Part shown: one piece after another, positions 1 to 9,195 of the stretch
Layout: each line of letters begins with the position of its first letter
Numbering within the stretch: the stretch's first letter is position 1
NCBI RefSeq assembly: GCF_014041915.1
Contig: NZ_CP059472.1
Span: forward strand, 682,001 to 746,000
Source: Marnyiella aurantia
GTDB lineage: Bacteria > Bacteroidota > Bacteroidia > Flavobacteriales > Weeksellaceae
Direction of reading: 5' to 3'
DNA length: 64,000 nt
Notes under the pieces: model-generated
What the model was told of the DNA's origin: nothing
What the model saw: the letters and a program-made list of their open reading frames with translations, nothing else
Databases searched by the model: none
Translations under genes and position numbers: made by a program

Positions 1-784
1 CTGACGGATGGTTAACACGGCTCCATGAAAGGTCAGTGATGTGGATAAGTCCATCAACACCACCAAGGTCCACAAACACACCGTAAGAAGTGATGTTCTT
101 AACAGTTCCTTCCAGAACCTGACCTTTTTCAAGCTGAGCGATAATTTCTTTTTTCTGACCTTCAAGATCCGCTTCAATAAGCGCTTTGTGAGATACAACA
201 ACGTTCTTGAACTCCGGGTTAATCTTAACCACTTTGAATTCCATTGTTTTACCTACGAACTGATCGTAATCCTTAATAGGCTTAACATCAATCTGAGATC
301 CTGGTAAGAAGGCTTCGATACCGTGAATATCCACGATCATACCACCTTTTGTTCTTGATTTTACGTAACCGTTTACGATTTCGCCGGTTTCGTGAAGCTC
401 GTTCACTCTGTCCCAAGCCTTAAGTGTTCTGGCTTTTTTGTGAGATAACTGAAGCTGTCCGCTTTTGTCCTCTCTTCTGTCTACCATTACTTCAACTTCG
501 TCACCTACTTTCAGGCCGCTGTTGTAACGGAATTCGTTAAGCGAAATCACCCCTTCTGACTTAAAGTTGATGTCAACGATCGCCTCTTTGTCAGTCAGTC
601 TAACTACTTTACCTGTCAATACATCATTGTCTGCAAGGCTGGTAAGAGATCCGTTGTAGATTTCTTCAAGATCGCTCTTTTCCTTTCTTGCATCTGCATC
701 AAGTCCGGACTCGAAAGAATCCCAGTCAAACTGCTCAGGTGTTACGTTTTGGTTCATAAGAACCGCGTCTTTATTTTCAGACAT
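1..784 (-). CDS. rpsA: 30S ribosomal protein S1, 5' part
   Basis: Binds mRNA on the 30S subunit and helps load it. The reading frame begins with ATG at 784 (MSENKDAVLMNQNVTPEQFD) and stays open to the window edge, so about 261 N-terminal residues are visible and the rest is missing. Three S1 OB-fold repeats can be read: around residues 50-115, 130-200 and 215-260, the last with GVFVDLGGVDGLIHITDLSW, a classic S1 signature. Upstream on the same strand is a textbook flavobacterial promoter (903-932). Gene identity is from family knowledge and is safe; only the C-terminal length is unknown. Confidence 0.95.
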   Translation of the reverse strand, partial: MSENKDAVLMNQNVTPEQFDWDSFESGLDADARKEKSDLEEIYNGSLTSLADNDVLTGKVVRLTDKEAIVDINFKSEGVISLNEFRYNSGLKVGDEVEVMVDRREDKSGQLQLSHKKARTLKAWDRVNELHETGEIVNGYVKSRTKGGMIVDIHGIEAFLPGSQIDVKPIKDYDQFVGKTMEFKVVKINPEFKNVVVSHKALIEADLEGQKKEIIAQLEKGQVLEGTVKNITSYGVFVDLGGVDGLIHITDLSWSRVNHPS

Positions 785-902
785 AATAAAAAATTTGTAT
801 CCCTTCTCTTTCAACCATTGGCTTAATGTGCATGATGAAAAATACGGAAGATGTTAGTTGTTACTGTTTTAACTTTGCCAAAAGTCCGCACAAAAAGTTT
901 TG

Positions 903-932
903 CAAAAGTACAAAAATAAGCAGGATCTGCAA
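903..932 (-). promoter_or_regulatory. Bacteroidota-type promoter of rpsA
   Basis: Read on the minus strand: TTG (930-932), 19-base spacer, TACTTTTG (903-910). This matches the known TTTG / TAnnTTTG consensus of the flavobacterial primary sigma factor and leaves a leader of about 110 bases before the rpsA ATG. Confidence 0.7.
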
Positions 933-1028
933 TAACTTATTCTTTAATATGCGCTAAAATAAACGGTACACAAAAAGGAGTGTCTACAGGTGTACAGTTT
1001 ACCGAAAGGATTGGATTATCTTTGCGAC

Positions 1029-2336
1029 ATGGATTTACAACCTATTTATACAAAACTCCAGATTTCTGACATGAACCAGATGCAGAAATCAACCTATACT
1101 GCGACCGAAAACGGCAACGACGTCATCCTGTTATCGCCCACCGGTTCCGGGAAAACCCTGGCTTTTCTTTTACCAATTTTAAGAGACCTGAACCCTTCCA
1201 AATCCGGCATTCAGGCGCTGATATTGGTTCCGGCCCGCGAACTTGCCCTGCAGATTGAGCAGGTGTTCAAATCCATAGGAAGCGATCATAAAGTCACCGT
1301 TTGCTATGGCGGACACGACAAAAAGATCGAAGTAAACAATCTTACCCAGGCACCGGCTGTCCTAATCGGGACCCCCGGCAGGATAACTTATCATATCCGA
1401 AATAACAATTTTGATCCTTCAACAATAAAAACAGTTGTACTGGACGAGTTCGACAAGTCTCTGGAACTCGGCTTCCAGGAAGATATGGAATACATTGTTC
1501 AGTCTATGTCTAATCTGTCACAACGAATACTGACTTCCGCCACAGCTATGGAGCAGATACCGTCTTTCACAGGTCTCAGTAAACCTAAGCAGATTAATTT
1601 CCTGAAGGTACACGAATCCAAACCTAATGTTCAGCTCCGAAAGGTGATGACCACCTCCGAGGAAAAACTGGATACCTTATTCCAGCTGATCTGTAAAATC
1701 GGAAATAAAAGAACCCTGATTTTCTGTAACCACCGGGATGCAGTAGACAGGATCTCGGAGCTTCTGCGTGAAAAAGGAATTTCGCGCGAGACCTTTCATG
1801 GCGGAATGGAACAGGACGAGCGTGAACGTGCGCTTCTGAAATTCCGTAATGACTCGGCCAGAATTCTGATTACGACTGACCTGGCTGCACGCGGCCTGGA
1901 TATTCCGGAGGTTGAATCTATTGTGCATTATCAGTTACCTCCCAAAGAAGACGCTTTTGTACACCGTAACGGCCGTACCGCACGGATGAATGCCAAGGGT
2001 TTCTCCTACCTTATCATGACCGAAGATGAAAATTTTCCTTTTATAAAAAGTAACACACCCGAAGAAAATGTTTCCGAAAGCAACCGGGTACCCTCACCTA
2101 CACCCTTTCAAACCATTTATATAAGTGCCGGAAAGAAGGACAAAGTAAATAAAGTGGATGTTGTGGGCTATCTGATTAAGAAAGGCGGTCTCGAAATGTC
2201 GGATATAGGAATCATTGAAGTAAAGGACACAACTTCGTATGTGGCAGTAGACAGGAAAAAGGTGAACGCGGTACTGAAGAAACTGCAGGATGAGAAGTTA
2301 AAAGGCAAAAAGGTCAAAATGGAAGTAGCATATTGA
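1029..2336 (+). CDS. DEAD-box RNA helicase, DbpA-like
   Basis: ATP-dependent RNA helicase. Motifs in order: SPTGSGKT (Walker A), PARELALQ (Ia), VLDEFD (motif II), TSATA (III), TTDLAARGLD (V) and HRNGRTAR (VI). The last ~75 residues (FQTIYISAGKKDKVNKVDV onward) look like the DbpA C-terminal RNA-binding domain, which in the family targets 23S rRNA during 50S assembly. Motif II reads DEFD instead of DEAD. The ATG at 1029 is chosen; an in-frame GTG at 990 with AGGAG upstream would add 13 residues, but Shine-Dalgarno sites are rarely used in this phylum. A TATCTTTG box at 1017-1024 sits just ahead of the ATG and may be chance. Confidence 0.88.
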   Translation: MDLQPIYTKLQISDMNQMQKSTYTATENGNDVILLSPTGSGKTLAFLLPILRDLNPSKSGIQALILVPARELALQIEQVFKSIGSDHKVTVCYGGHDKKIEVNNLTQAPAVLIGTPGRITYHIRNNNFDPSTIKTVVLDEFDKSLELGFQEDMEYIVQSMSNLSQRILTSATAMEQIPSFTGLSKPKQINFLKVHESKPNVQLRKVMTTSEEKLDTLFQLICKIGNKRTLIFCNHRDAVDRISELLREKGISRETFHGGMEQDERERALLKFRNDSARILITTDLAARGLDIPEVESIVHYQLPPKEDAFVHRNGRTARMNAKGFSYLIMTEDENFPFIKSNTPEENVSESNRVPSPTPFQTIYISAGKKDKVNKVDVVGYLIKKGGLEMSDIGIIEVKDTTSYVAVDRKKVNAVLKKLQDEKLKGKKVKMEVAY

Positions 2337-2361
2337 TTTTAGCTGAATTTATTTATCTTTG
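2333..2361 (+). promoter_or_regulatory. Promoter of the MerR-family gene
   Basis: TTG at 2333-2335, 18-base spacer, TATCTTTG at 2354-2361, 19 bases before the ATG at 2381. Fits the flavobacterial consensus closely. Confidence 0.65.
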
Positions 2362-2380
2362 AAAAAGACACATTTCTGTT

Positions 2381-2725
2381 ATGAAGATTAACCTGCCGGA
2401 CAAACTCTATTATTCCATTGGTGAGGTTGCACGTGCTTTTGATGTGAACACGTCCCTAATCCGTTATTGGGAACAGGAGTTTCCCATCCTCAGGCCAAAG
2501 AAAAACAAAAAAGGTAACCGTTATTTCACTCCGGAAGATCTCACAAATCTTAAGATCATCTATCATCTGGTTAAGGAGAAAGGCTATACTCTGGACGGCG
2601 CGCGTGTGGCACTGACCACTAACAGCAAGATTTCCGAAACAATATCGATCATTGACCGTCTTGAATTTGTGAAAGCTGAACTTCAAAAACTTAAAGAATC
2701 CCTATCCGATAAACCCGAGCAGTAA
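2381..2725 (+). CDS. MerR-family transcriptional regulator
   Basis: A 114-residue DNA-binding protein with an N-terminal MerR winged helix-turn-helix (YYSIGEVARAFDVNTSLIRY, then WEQEFP and GNRYFTPEDL). The C-terminal part is a short helix, apparently a dimerisation coil (FVKAELQKLKESL), with no cysteines or ligand-binding domain, so it belongs to the small CarA/MlrA-like group and not to the metal sensors. It has its own promoter directly upstream. The target genes cannot be told from context. Confidence 0.9.
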   Translation: MKINLPDKLYYSIGEVARAFDVNTSLIRYWEQEFPILRPKKNKKGNRYFTPEDLTNLKIIYHLVKEKGYTLDGARVALTTNSKISETISIIDRLEFVKAELQKLKESLSDKPEQ

Positions 2726-2810
2726 AAAGGTGTTTTTCCCGTAAAAAATAAGGTGTTTTCCCCTTGAAAATCAATTTAGAGCGCTGCTAATTTTACATAA
2801 AATTAGACAG

Positions 2811-4190
2811 ATGAACTCTACCCTACAATTCACAATAGCCAGGAAGCACTTTATAATTATCTGCATTCTTGTATTGGCGGTTGTCGCAGCTTTAGCGGCA
2901 TACCGAGGCAGTATACCTGCCGAAACAGAACGTCACGGCGTTCCTGAATTTGCAGAGGTTGAATCCGGTAAAAGCATTGTGCTTTCGGAATTCGACCCGA
3001 ATGAGCTTGATGCAGGTCAGTGGATGGCGCTTGGTTTTTCGGAAAAGCAGGCTGCCACTATTCTTAAGTACAGACAGGTGGTTGGCGGCACCTTTACATC
3101 AAAGGAACAGTTTAAAAAATGCTACGCCGTTTCCGATAGCAGGTACGAAGAACTGGAACCTTATCTTTTGCTGCCGGAAAAAGGGACATCGGCCGTGAGA
3201 AATGCAGGCTTCTCTTATAAACCCGGGCGTTCCAACTTTTCATCCAAAAAGACGATTACAATACCAGGGAAATTTAATCCGGACACCTATAGCCAGCAGG
3301 ACTGGGAAAAGCTTGGTTTCAGCGGAAAACAGGCTTCTGCAATTCTTAAATACCGCTCCTATCTGGGTGGAAGTTTCATAAGCAAAGAGAAGTTTAAAGA
3401 ATGCTTTATTATAAGCGAAGAAAACTACGCCAGACTTGAACCTTATCTGATACTGCCGGAAAAGGGAACGGCTACAAATGCGGCTTCCGGAGGTCGAAAC
3501 GGTTTCTCCCGTTCTGAAGCACGAAATACAGTGGCAACTAAAATATCGGAGTTCGATCCTAACCTGCTGGATATGCAGGGCTGGATAGGCTTGGGATTTT
3601 CCGAGAAACAGGCAAATGTAATCATGAACTACCGTCAACGGATACTGAAAGGCAGTTTTAAAACCAAGGAGGACATCCGAAACTGCTTTGTGATTTCGGA
3701 ACAGAAATTTGCAGAACTGGAGCCTTTCATCCACCTTAATCCAGAAAATATAGGCAAACGGAACGGTTCTGCAGGCAACCAAGGTCAGATTTCAGGGCCT
3801 GCAACAGATTTCAGCAAAGTTGACATTAACGAAATAACCGCTGACCAGCTCATTGAGTTTGGTTTTGATGAAAGAGCCGCGCGAAACTACGTTTCCTTCC
3901 GTAAAAAGCTTGGAGGCTTTGCGGCGAAAAATCAGGTTTTTGAAAGTTATGACATCGACCGTGAACTTGCACAAAAATTAATTGATATATCACCACTGAA
4001 CCTTTCAAAAGTGGAAAGGTACACTTTGGCCGAAGCGCCTGAAAGCTGGCTGAAGACACATCCCTATTTCAGATATTCAGCAGATAAAATCATTTATTAC
4101 AGACTCAGCAATTCAGATGAAAAGAAAATCTGGAAACTGGTCAATGCGAAACCGGAATATTTGGCAAAAATGAAGCTGTACCTCAAATGA
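2811..4190 (+). CDS. Helix-hairpin-helix repeat protein, membrane anchored
   Basis: A 459-residue protein with one N-terminal membrane segment (residues ~14-31) followed by four related helix-hairpin-helix (ComEA/T2SK-like) units. Three are near copies of each other, starting near residues 61, 155 and 243, each running FDPN..., W..LGFSEKQA, an I-x-x-YR stretch, a GGSF-like turn and LEPYL; the fourth (VDINEITADQLIEFGFDERA) is more diverged. Such repeats bind DNA non-specifically in competence proteins; a role at the cell surface or periplasm is inferred from the single membrane helix. A weak promoter (TTG at 2764, TAATTTTA at 2788) precedes it. Confidence 0.85.
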   Translation: MNSTLQFTIARKHFIIICILVLAVVAALAAYRGSIPAETERHGVPEFAEVESGKSIVLSEFDPNELDAGQWMALGFSEKQAATILKYRQVVGGTFTSKEQFKKCYAVSDSRYEELEPYLLLPEKGTSAVRNAGFSYKPGRSNFSSKKTITIPGKFNPDTYSQQDWEKLGFSGKQASAILKYRSYLGGSFISKEKFKECFIISEENYARLEPYLILPEKGTATNAASGGRNGFSRSEARNTVATKISEFDPNLLDMQGWIGLGFSEKQANVIMNYRQRILKGSFKTKEDIRNCFVISEQKFAELEPFIHLNPENIGKRNGSAGNQGQISGPATDFSKVDINEITADQLIEFGFDERAARNYVSFRKKLGGFAAKNQVFESYDIDRELAQKLIDISPLNLSKVERYTLAEAPESWLKTHPYFRYSADKIIYYRLSNSDEKKIWKLVNAKPEYLAKMKLYLK

Positions 4191-4210
4191 GCCACGGTGT
4201 AGAAGGAAGA

Positions 4211-4933
4211 TTAGTCTATAGTTTTTGGCGAATCACTAAGAAGAGAGTTAAGTTCGGACAGCTCCGCTTCTGTGAGGTCCCTCCATTTTCCTACCGGCAG
4301 GTCCAGTTTGATGTTCATGATACGAATCCTTTTCAGTTTCTTTACTTCATATCCCAAATACTCGCACATACGGCGTATCTGCCTGTTGAGCCCCTGTGTA
4401 AGGACTATGCGGAAAGAGAGCGTATCAATCTGCTCCACTTCACATTTGTTTGTGACTGTGCCCAGGATGGGAATCCCGTTGCGCATTTTGTGCAGGAACT
4501 GCGGAGTTATAGGCTTGTCCACCCTTACTATATATTCTTTTCCGTGGTTATTACGTGCACGCAGGATTTTATTTACGATGTCACCGTCGGAAGTAAGCAG
4601 AATAAGACCTTCACTGGGTTTGTCCAGACGACCGATTGGGAAAATCCTTTTCGGATGGTTCAGAAAGTCAATGATATTGTCTTTCTCCCTTTTTGTATCG
4701 GTAGTACAAACAATTCCTACAGGTTTGTTTAAAGCAATATAAACATGATCTTCTTCAGTTTTGCGGATGGAAACTCCGTCAACAAGAATTTCGTCCTGGT
4801 CCGAGACTTTTGTTCCCATTTCCGGAACAGTGCCATTTACAGTGATTCGGCCCTGCTCAAGCATGCGGTCGGCCTCCCGACGCGAGCAGAAGCCAACTTC
4901 CGAAAGATATTTGTTGATGCGGGTCTTTTCCAT
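4211..4933 (-). CDS. rluF: 23S rRNA pseudouridine synthase, RluF type
   Basis: Converts uridine to pseudouridine in 23S rRNA (RluF modifies U2604 in E. coli). The 240 residues hold an N-terminal S4 RNA-binding domain ([20 protein letters not shown]) and an RsuA-family catalytic domain with [18 protein letters not shown], where Asp104 is the expected nucleophile. It ends 20 bases from the converging helix-hairpin-helix gene and lies 29 bases downstream of truB, so it is probably the last gene of the uppP-truB transcript. The family assignment is firm; the choice of RluF over RluB/RluE rests on overall resemblance. Confidence 0.85.
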   Translation of the reverse strand: MEKTRINKYLSEVGFCSRREADRMLEQGRITVNGTVPEMGTKVSDQDEILVDGVSIRKTEEDHVYIALNKPVGIVCTTDTKREKDNIIDFLNHPKRIFPIGRLDKPSEGLILLTSDGDIVNKILRARNNHGKEYIVRVDKPITPQFLHKMRNGIPILGTVTNKCEVEQIDTLSFRIVLTQGLNRQIRRMCEYLGYEVKKLKRIRIMNIKLDLPVGKWRDLTEAELSELNSLLSDSPKTID

Positions 4934-4962
4934 GTTTGAGAAATCAGGAATTAATACTATAA

Positions 4963-5664
4963 TTATGTATTTTCAGAAAAGCGGAAGTCGTTCTCCAGCA
5001 TTTTTTCAGAGGCGTCCTTAACCGAATAATCCCCGATCTTCGTGCGGCGGAGGTTGGTAAGGTACGCCCCCACTCCAAGTTCCTGACCGATATCGTGCGC
5101 CAGGCTGCGGATGTAGGTTCCTTTTGAGCATCCAACTGTGAAGCGGACAAACGGCAGGTCTATCTCAATTCCGTTCAGATAATGAATGGTCGTTTTCCTT
5201 GCTTTCATTTCCACTTCCTGCCCCTTCCTTGCAAGATCGTAGGCGCGCTGACCCTCAATCTTTATGGCCGAAAAAACGGGTGGTTTCTGCTCAATCTCGC
5301 CTACAAATTTACCTAAAGTTTCGTTGATAATTTCTTCTGAGATATGTGAAAAGTCCTGAGGCAGTATTTCCGGCTTTTCGGTGTCGTAAGATTCGGTTTG
5401 AACGCCAATTTTGATCTCGGTGAGATATTCTTTAGGTGCATCCTGAATTTCCTGGATGTTCTTGGTGAATTTTCCTGTGCATACAATCAGCAGACCTGTG
5501 GCGCGCGGATCCAAAGTGCCGGCATGACCGATCTTGAACTTCTTCGGGAGTTTGAATTCGTTCTTAAGTTTGTACTTGAGTTTATTCACCGCCTGAAAAC
5601 TCGTCCAGTCCAGCGGTTTGTCGAGTAAAATAACCTGTCCGGCAAGTAAATCTTCTGTGTTCAT
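4963..5664 (-). CDS. truB: tRNA pseudouridine(55) synthase
   Basis: Makes pseudouridine 55 in the T-loop of tRNAs. The 233-residue protein has the TruB core [20 protein letters not shown] with catalytic Asp52 and the downstream motifs [17 protein letters not shown] and [14 protein letters not shown]. The PUA-like C-terminal domain of some TruBs is missing, as is normal for the short flavobacterial form. Its ATG overlaps the stop of the upstream membrane protein gene (ATGA), pointing to translational coupling. Confidence 0.95.
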   Translation of the reverse strand: MNTEDLLAGQVILLDKPLDWTSFQAVNKLKYKLKNEFKLPKKFKIGHAGTLDPRATGLLIVCTGKFTKNIQEIQDAPKEYLTEIKIGVQTESYDTEKPEILPQDFSHISEEIINETLGKFVGEIEQKPPVFSAIKIEGQRAYDLARKGQEVEMKARKTTIHYLNGIEIDLPFVRFTVGCSKGTYIRSLAHDIGQELGVGAYLTNLRRTKIGDYSVKDASEKMLENDFRFSENT

Positions 5665-6065
5665 TTGTTTGCTCCTATCTCATTAATTTCGTCTGCTATA
5701 CGATGATTATACCTCAACTTGTTTACAAAATAAAGATAAACAATCATACCTAACACTGACCATAAGACCTCAGGATGATATATATAGTGAGTCTCGTAAA
5801 TGCTAATGCTATCCCATAGGGAAACAGGAATAAGCAAGCATATAAACAGATTTATCATACGAATCGTGTTCTTCTCCTTATGAAACACCATTACAGCAAT
5901 CACAATGGATAAAACCATTAGTATAGCAAATGATATTATGGAATAATCCGTTCCATCCCGTAGTTTAGAAATAACACTTACTATAGAGAGAAATCCATAA
6001 AGTGTGAAGAATACAGCAGATATCCAATACACTATTTTGCTTCGAAAAAGCTTTCTGCTGATCAC
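5661..6065 (-). CDS. Small integral membrane protein, unknown
   Basis: 134 residues with four predicted membrane helices (about residues 12-28, 42-60, 67-83 and 92-115). No recognised family. It begins with GTG at 6065, which overlaps the uppP stop (GTGA), and its own stop overlaps the truB start (ATGA). The gene is thus packed between uppP and truB with coupling on both sides, which supports real translation although the product is unknown. Its codons look more AT-rich than those of its neighbours, so it may be a later insertion into the cluster. Confidence 0.75.
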   Translation of the reverse strand: MISRKLFRSKIVYWISAVFFTLYGFLSIVSVISKLRDGTDYSIISFAILMVLSIVIAVMVFHKEKNTIRMINLFICLLIPVSLWDSISIYETHYIYHPEVLWSVLGMIVYLYFVNKLRYNHRIADEINEIGANK

Positions 6066-6877
6066 TGAAACTGTGTAAAATAAATCAGCAATACAATTCC
6101 CACAATGATGCGGTACCAGCCCCAGGGCTTGAAACCGTACTTCGTAAGGACACCAATAAAGAACTTAATGGCAATCACAGCCACTACAAAGGCAACTACA
6201 TTCCCAACAAAAAAGCTCATCGTGTTTTCCGAACTCGCGAAAATCATTTCGTATCCTTTCTGGTCCACACCGTGGTGGTTCCACTTCTTAAGGAAAATAG
6301 AATAGGTGGTCACTGCCAGCATGGTGGGAACGGCCAGGAAGAATGAAAATTCGGCGGCTGCAACCCGGGTAAGTTTTTGCTGCATCCCTCCTATGATGGA
6401 AGCGGCACTGCGGCTTACACCCGGCATCATGGCCAAACACTGCCACAGACCAATGGTAAAGGCCTTCTTGTAAGTGATTTCCTTTTCGTCATGCACCGTA
6501 TGGGTAGTAAAGAATTTATCAACGAAGAGAAGTACAATACCGCCCAGAATAAGCACGACCGCAATAGGTACTGGATCGCCCAGAACCGATTCAATCATAT
6601 CATCAAAAAGATAACCTAAGACCAAAGCGGGAATTACGGCTACAGCAAGCTTCAGATAAAATTTTATGTTAGAGAAGTCAAGAAATTTCTTCCAGTAAAG
6701 AAACACGACCGCCAGAATAGCCCCAAACTGTATTGAAACCTGAAACATCTTTACAAACTCGTCTTCCTGAATACCGAAAAGTGAACTTGTAAAGATCATG
6801 TGAGCGGTAGATGATACAGGCAGGTACTCGGTAAGTCCTTCCACAATTGCAATTACAATTGCTCTGATTAAATCCAT
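6062..6877 (-). CDS. uppP: Undecaprenyl-diphosphatase
   Basis: Dephosphorylates undecaprenyl pyrophosphate to recycle the lipid carrier of cell wall synthesis and gives bacitracin tolerance. 271 residues, multiple membrane helices, and both BacA/UppP signatures: EGLTEYLPVSSTAHM near residue 13 (catalytic Glu and Ser) and PGVSRSAASIIGG near residue 150 (catalytic Arg). It stands in the usual flavobacterial order after ftsX and the DUF3098 gene. Confidence 0.96.
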   Translation of the reverse strand: MDLIRAIVIAIVEGLTEYLPVSSTAHMIFTSSLFGIQEDEFVKMFQVSIQFGAILAVVFLYWKKFLDFSNIKFYLKLAVAVIPALVLGYLFDDMIESVLGDPVPIAVVLILGGIVLLFVDKFFTTHTVHDEKEITYKKAFTIGLWQCLAMMPGVSRSAASIIGGMQQKLTRVAAAEFSFFLAVPTMLAVTTYSIFLKKWNHHGVDQKGYEMIFASSENTMSFFVGNVVAFVVAVIAIKFFIGVLTKYGFKPWGWYRIIVGIVLLIYFTQFQ

Positions 6878-6907
6878 ATAAAAATTGATTTTAGAAATTT
6901 GCAGGCA

Positions 6908-7204
6908 TTACCTGTTCCGCTTCAGGATAGCGTATACCTGAACGGCAAATCCGGCAACCACCAGAAACGGCGCCAGACGAATCCTGCGGAAGGAAAAAAT
7001 ATCTTCATTCCAGCTGTTGGGATCAAATTTTCCGTCTACAGTATTGGCATCGGCACCCATCATCAGCAGAAATCCCAGGATTGTAAGTCCCAGACCTATG
7101 AACATCCATCTGTAGTTTTCCTTACCAAAGTAAAATGGACTTTGGGGTTTGTTTTCGGTCGTACCGAAAGAGTCAGCGGAGAATTTTGCTGTTTTCTTTG
7201 CCAT
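6908..7204 (-). CDS. DUF3098 family membrane protein
   Basis: 98 residues with two membrane helices (about 34-50 and 76-92) and the family hallmarks FYFGKENYRWM and LGLTILGFLLMMG, followed by a DPNSWNEDIFSFRRI stretch in the loop. DUF3098 proteins are unknown in function but in Bacteroidota regularly sit between ftsX and uppP, as here, which suggests a link to cell envelope growth. Two bases separate it from ftsX. Confidence 0.9.
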   Translation of the reverse strand: MAKKTAKFSADSFGTTENKPQSPFYFGKENYRWMFIGLGLTILGFLLMMGADANTVDGKFDPNSWNEDIFSFRRIRLAPFLVVAGFAVQVYAILKRNR

Positions 7205-7205
7205 T

Positions 7206-8102
7206 TTAAGTATAGTATAAATCGTCGATATTAGACCTCAGGAATCTCCAGGTTGCGAATATTGTGCTCAGTACAGTGATGAATATTCCGATAAGTGCAA
7301 TTAATCCTACAAGCAGCACAAATTGGTTGGTATCCTGAACAAATGGTGTCTGGATTGTTGATGTAAAATAGTACCATACTCCGAACAGAGCCATGATTCC
7401 GAGGACAGCCCCTAAAACACCAAGTAATATAGCTTCCTTCACGAAAGGCATCAGGATAAACCTTCTTTTAGCGCCTACAAGCTGCATGGTCTTGATGATA
7501 AATCTCTTTGAAAATATTTTCAGCCTGATGGAATTATTGATCAGTACTATTGCAAGAATCAGAAAGAGAATGGAGAAAGCAAGAATCCATTTCAGAATTT
7601 TGTTCAGGTTTTCGTAAATCTGCTGTGATTCCGAATTGTTCTTCACATCCACGATACCAGGTACTGTGGAAATTTGCTTTATGGCGTCATTTACTTTAGC
7701 TGGATCCACATATTCCGGTTTTAACGCAATCTCTACAGAAGACGGAAAGATATGCGCATCAAAAAGTTTTTCGGTATCGATACCCAGACTGACCCTCGCT
7801 TCCCTGCTGGCTTGCATACGGCTGATGTAAGTTGCTTTCTTTACAGGTGCAAGTGCCTTAATCTTCTCCACAGCTTCCAGCTCCTGACTTGCGAGCTTCA
7901 GGGAATCCTTTGCGTCATAATCCTGGTCGAAATAAGCATTAACCACCAACTGCTCCTTGAGATAATCGGAGTATTTTTGAGCGTTTATCAGAATCAGACC
8001 GGAAAGTCCGACCAGAAAAAGCACCAGCGCAATACTTACAACCACAGTGATGTTACTAGACCTAAGCCTTCTTTTGTTAAAATCCTCCACTGTTCTCGCC
8101 AT
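7206..8102 (-). CDS. ftsX: Cell division ABC transporter permease FtsX
   Basis: FtsX works with the ATPase FtsE to activate periplasmic wall hydrolases at the division site. The 298 residues show one N-terminal membrane helix (~20-42), a periplasmic domain of ~125 residues, then three helices (about 165-190, 216-240, 262-285) in the FtsX/MacB arrangement. No ftsE lies in this window, as usual in flavobacteria where ftsE is elsewhere. It is the first gene of the leftward cluster and divergent from rsmA. Confidence 0.92.
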   Translation of the reverse strand: MARTVEDFNKRRLRSSNITVVVSIALVLFLVGLSGLILINAQKYSDYLKEQLVVNAYFDQDYDAKDSLKLASQELEAVEKIKALAPVKKATYISRMQASREARVSLGIDTEKLFDAHIFPSSVEIALKPEYVDPAKVNDAIKQISTVPGIVDVKNNSESQQIYENLNKILKWILAFSILFLILAIVLINNSIRLKIFSKRFIIKTMQLVGAKRRFILMPFVKEAILLGVLGAVLGIMALFGVWYYFTSTIQTPFVQDTNQFVLLVGLIALIGIFITVLSTIFATWRFLRSNIDDLYYT

Positions 8103-8264
8103 TCATCAAAATTTTTGGCTAAAATAGAAAAAAACTTCCGAAATTTGTCCGGCGATGCTGAAAAATGAGTGTTAAGAAAACACAAAATCAGCGAAGTAAG
8201 CATCCATTCATTAAAGTACAGCAGCCGCTTTAAGGTGCATACTTCCCAATAAAAATAAAACTAC

Positions 8265-9035
8265 ATGAGCGTACGGGCAAAAAAACACCTCGGACAACAC
8301 TTCCTTACGGACGAAAACATTGCAAAAGACATAGTGAACGGTCTTACCGGTTCCGGTTATGAAACCATCGTGGAGGTAGGTCCAGGTATGGGTGTACTGA
8401 CCAAGTACCTGCTGGAAACAGACCGCAAAATATTTCTTGCAGAAATTGACGAAGAATCCATCACTTACCTGAAGAAAAATTACGGCACTGTTGAAGACCA
8501 AACCTTCATAGGGGATTTCCTGAAAACCGATTTTGAGTTTTCGGGTCAACAGCAAACCGCCGTTATCGGCAATTTCCCGTATAACATATCATCTCAAATC
8601 CTGTTTAAGATCATAGACCATCATATGATCATTCCGGAAATGGTGGGAATGTTTCAGAAGGAAGTGGCGGAAAGGACGGCAGCTGTACCGAGGACCAAAA
8701 GCTACGGAATACTGTCGGTCCTTGTTCAGGCTTATTATGATGTTGAATATCTTTTCACCGTTCACGAGAACGTCTTCAACCCACCGCCGAAGGTGAAATC
8801 AGGCGTAATCCGACTCACACGCAATCTAAAGCCAGGTCTGGAGGGCAACGAACATCTCTTCAAACAGATCGTTAAAGCCGGCTTCAACCAAAGACGGAAA
8901 AAGCTGTCCAACTCGCTGAAAATACTGGAAATTCCGGAAGTTCTTCAGGATCATGAGTTCATGGATAAACGAGCTGAAGAACTTTCTATTGAAGACTTTA
9001 TTTCGTTCGCAAGTCTTTGGAAAAGCCAGAAATAA
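8265..9035 (+). CDS. rsmA: 16S rRNA (adenine1518/1519-dimethyl)transferase
   Basis: Dimethylates two adjacent adenines in the 3' hairpin of 16S rRNA late in 30S assembly. The 256-residue protein starts with KKHLGQHFLTDENIAKDIV, has the SAM-binding loop VEVGPGMGVLT and the catalytic IGNFPYNISSQI (NFPY replacing the more usual NLPY). Length is normal for KsgA. It is transcribed divergently from ftsX. Confidence 0.96.
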   Translation: MSVRAKKHLGQHFLTDENIAKDIVNGLTGSGYETIVEVGPGMGVLTKYLLETDRKIFLAEIDEESITYLKKNYGTVEDQTFIGDFLKTDFEFSGQQQTAVIGNFPYNISSQILFKIIDHHMIIPEMVGMFQKEVAERTAAVPRTKSYGILSVLVQAYYDVEYLFTVHENVFNPPPKVKSGVIRLTRNLKPGLEGNEHLFKQIVKAGFNQRRKKLSNSLKILEIPEVLQDHEFMDKRAEELSIEDFISFASLWKSQK

Positions 9036-9144
9036 ATTATCCCGGTATATACTATTTTGAATTTAACGAGCTAAGGTATTAGGTAATAAATAAGTGCGGG
9101 ACCCGGCGGCCTTCCCTTCCCGTCTTCTTTAACAAAAATAAAAA

Positions 9145-9176
9145 AAGGCTGTCTTCACTCATTGTGAGACAGCCTT
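9145..9176 (-). terminator. Rho-independent terminator of the T9SS substrate gene
   Basis: Perfect 10-base stem (9145-9154 with 9167-9176) and 12-base loop; on the minus strand it is followed by a U-rich run (A-run at 9135-9146 on the plus strand). It lies 20 bases after the stop of the leftward gene and may also stop rsmA transcripts. Confidence 0.85.
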
Positions 9177-9195
9177 CATTATAAAGTGATTTGAT

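Noticed and set aside
990-1028. GTG start of the DEAD-box helicase with AGGAG ahead
   Set aside because: Shine-Dalgarno sites are little used in this phylum and the extra 13 residues do not look conserved; kept only as an alternative.
3240-3782. Long minus-strand frame under the helix-hairpin-helix gene
   Set aside because: Shadow of a well-supported repeat-containing gene on the other strand.
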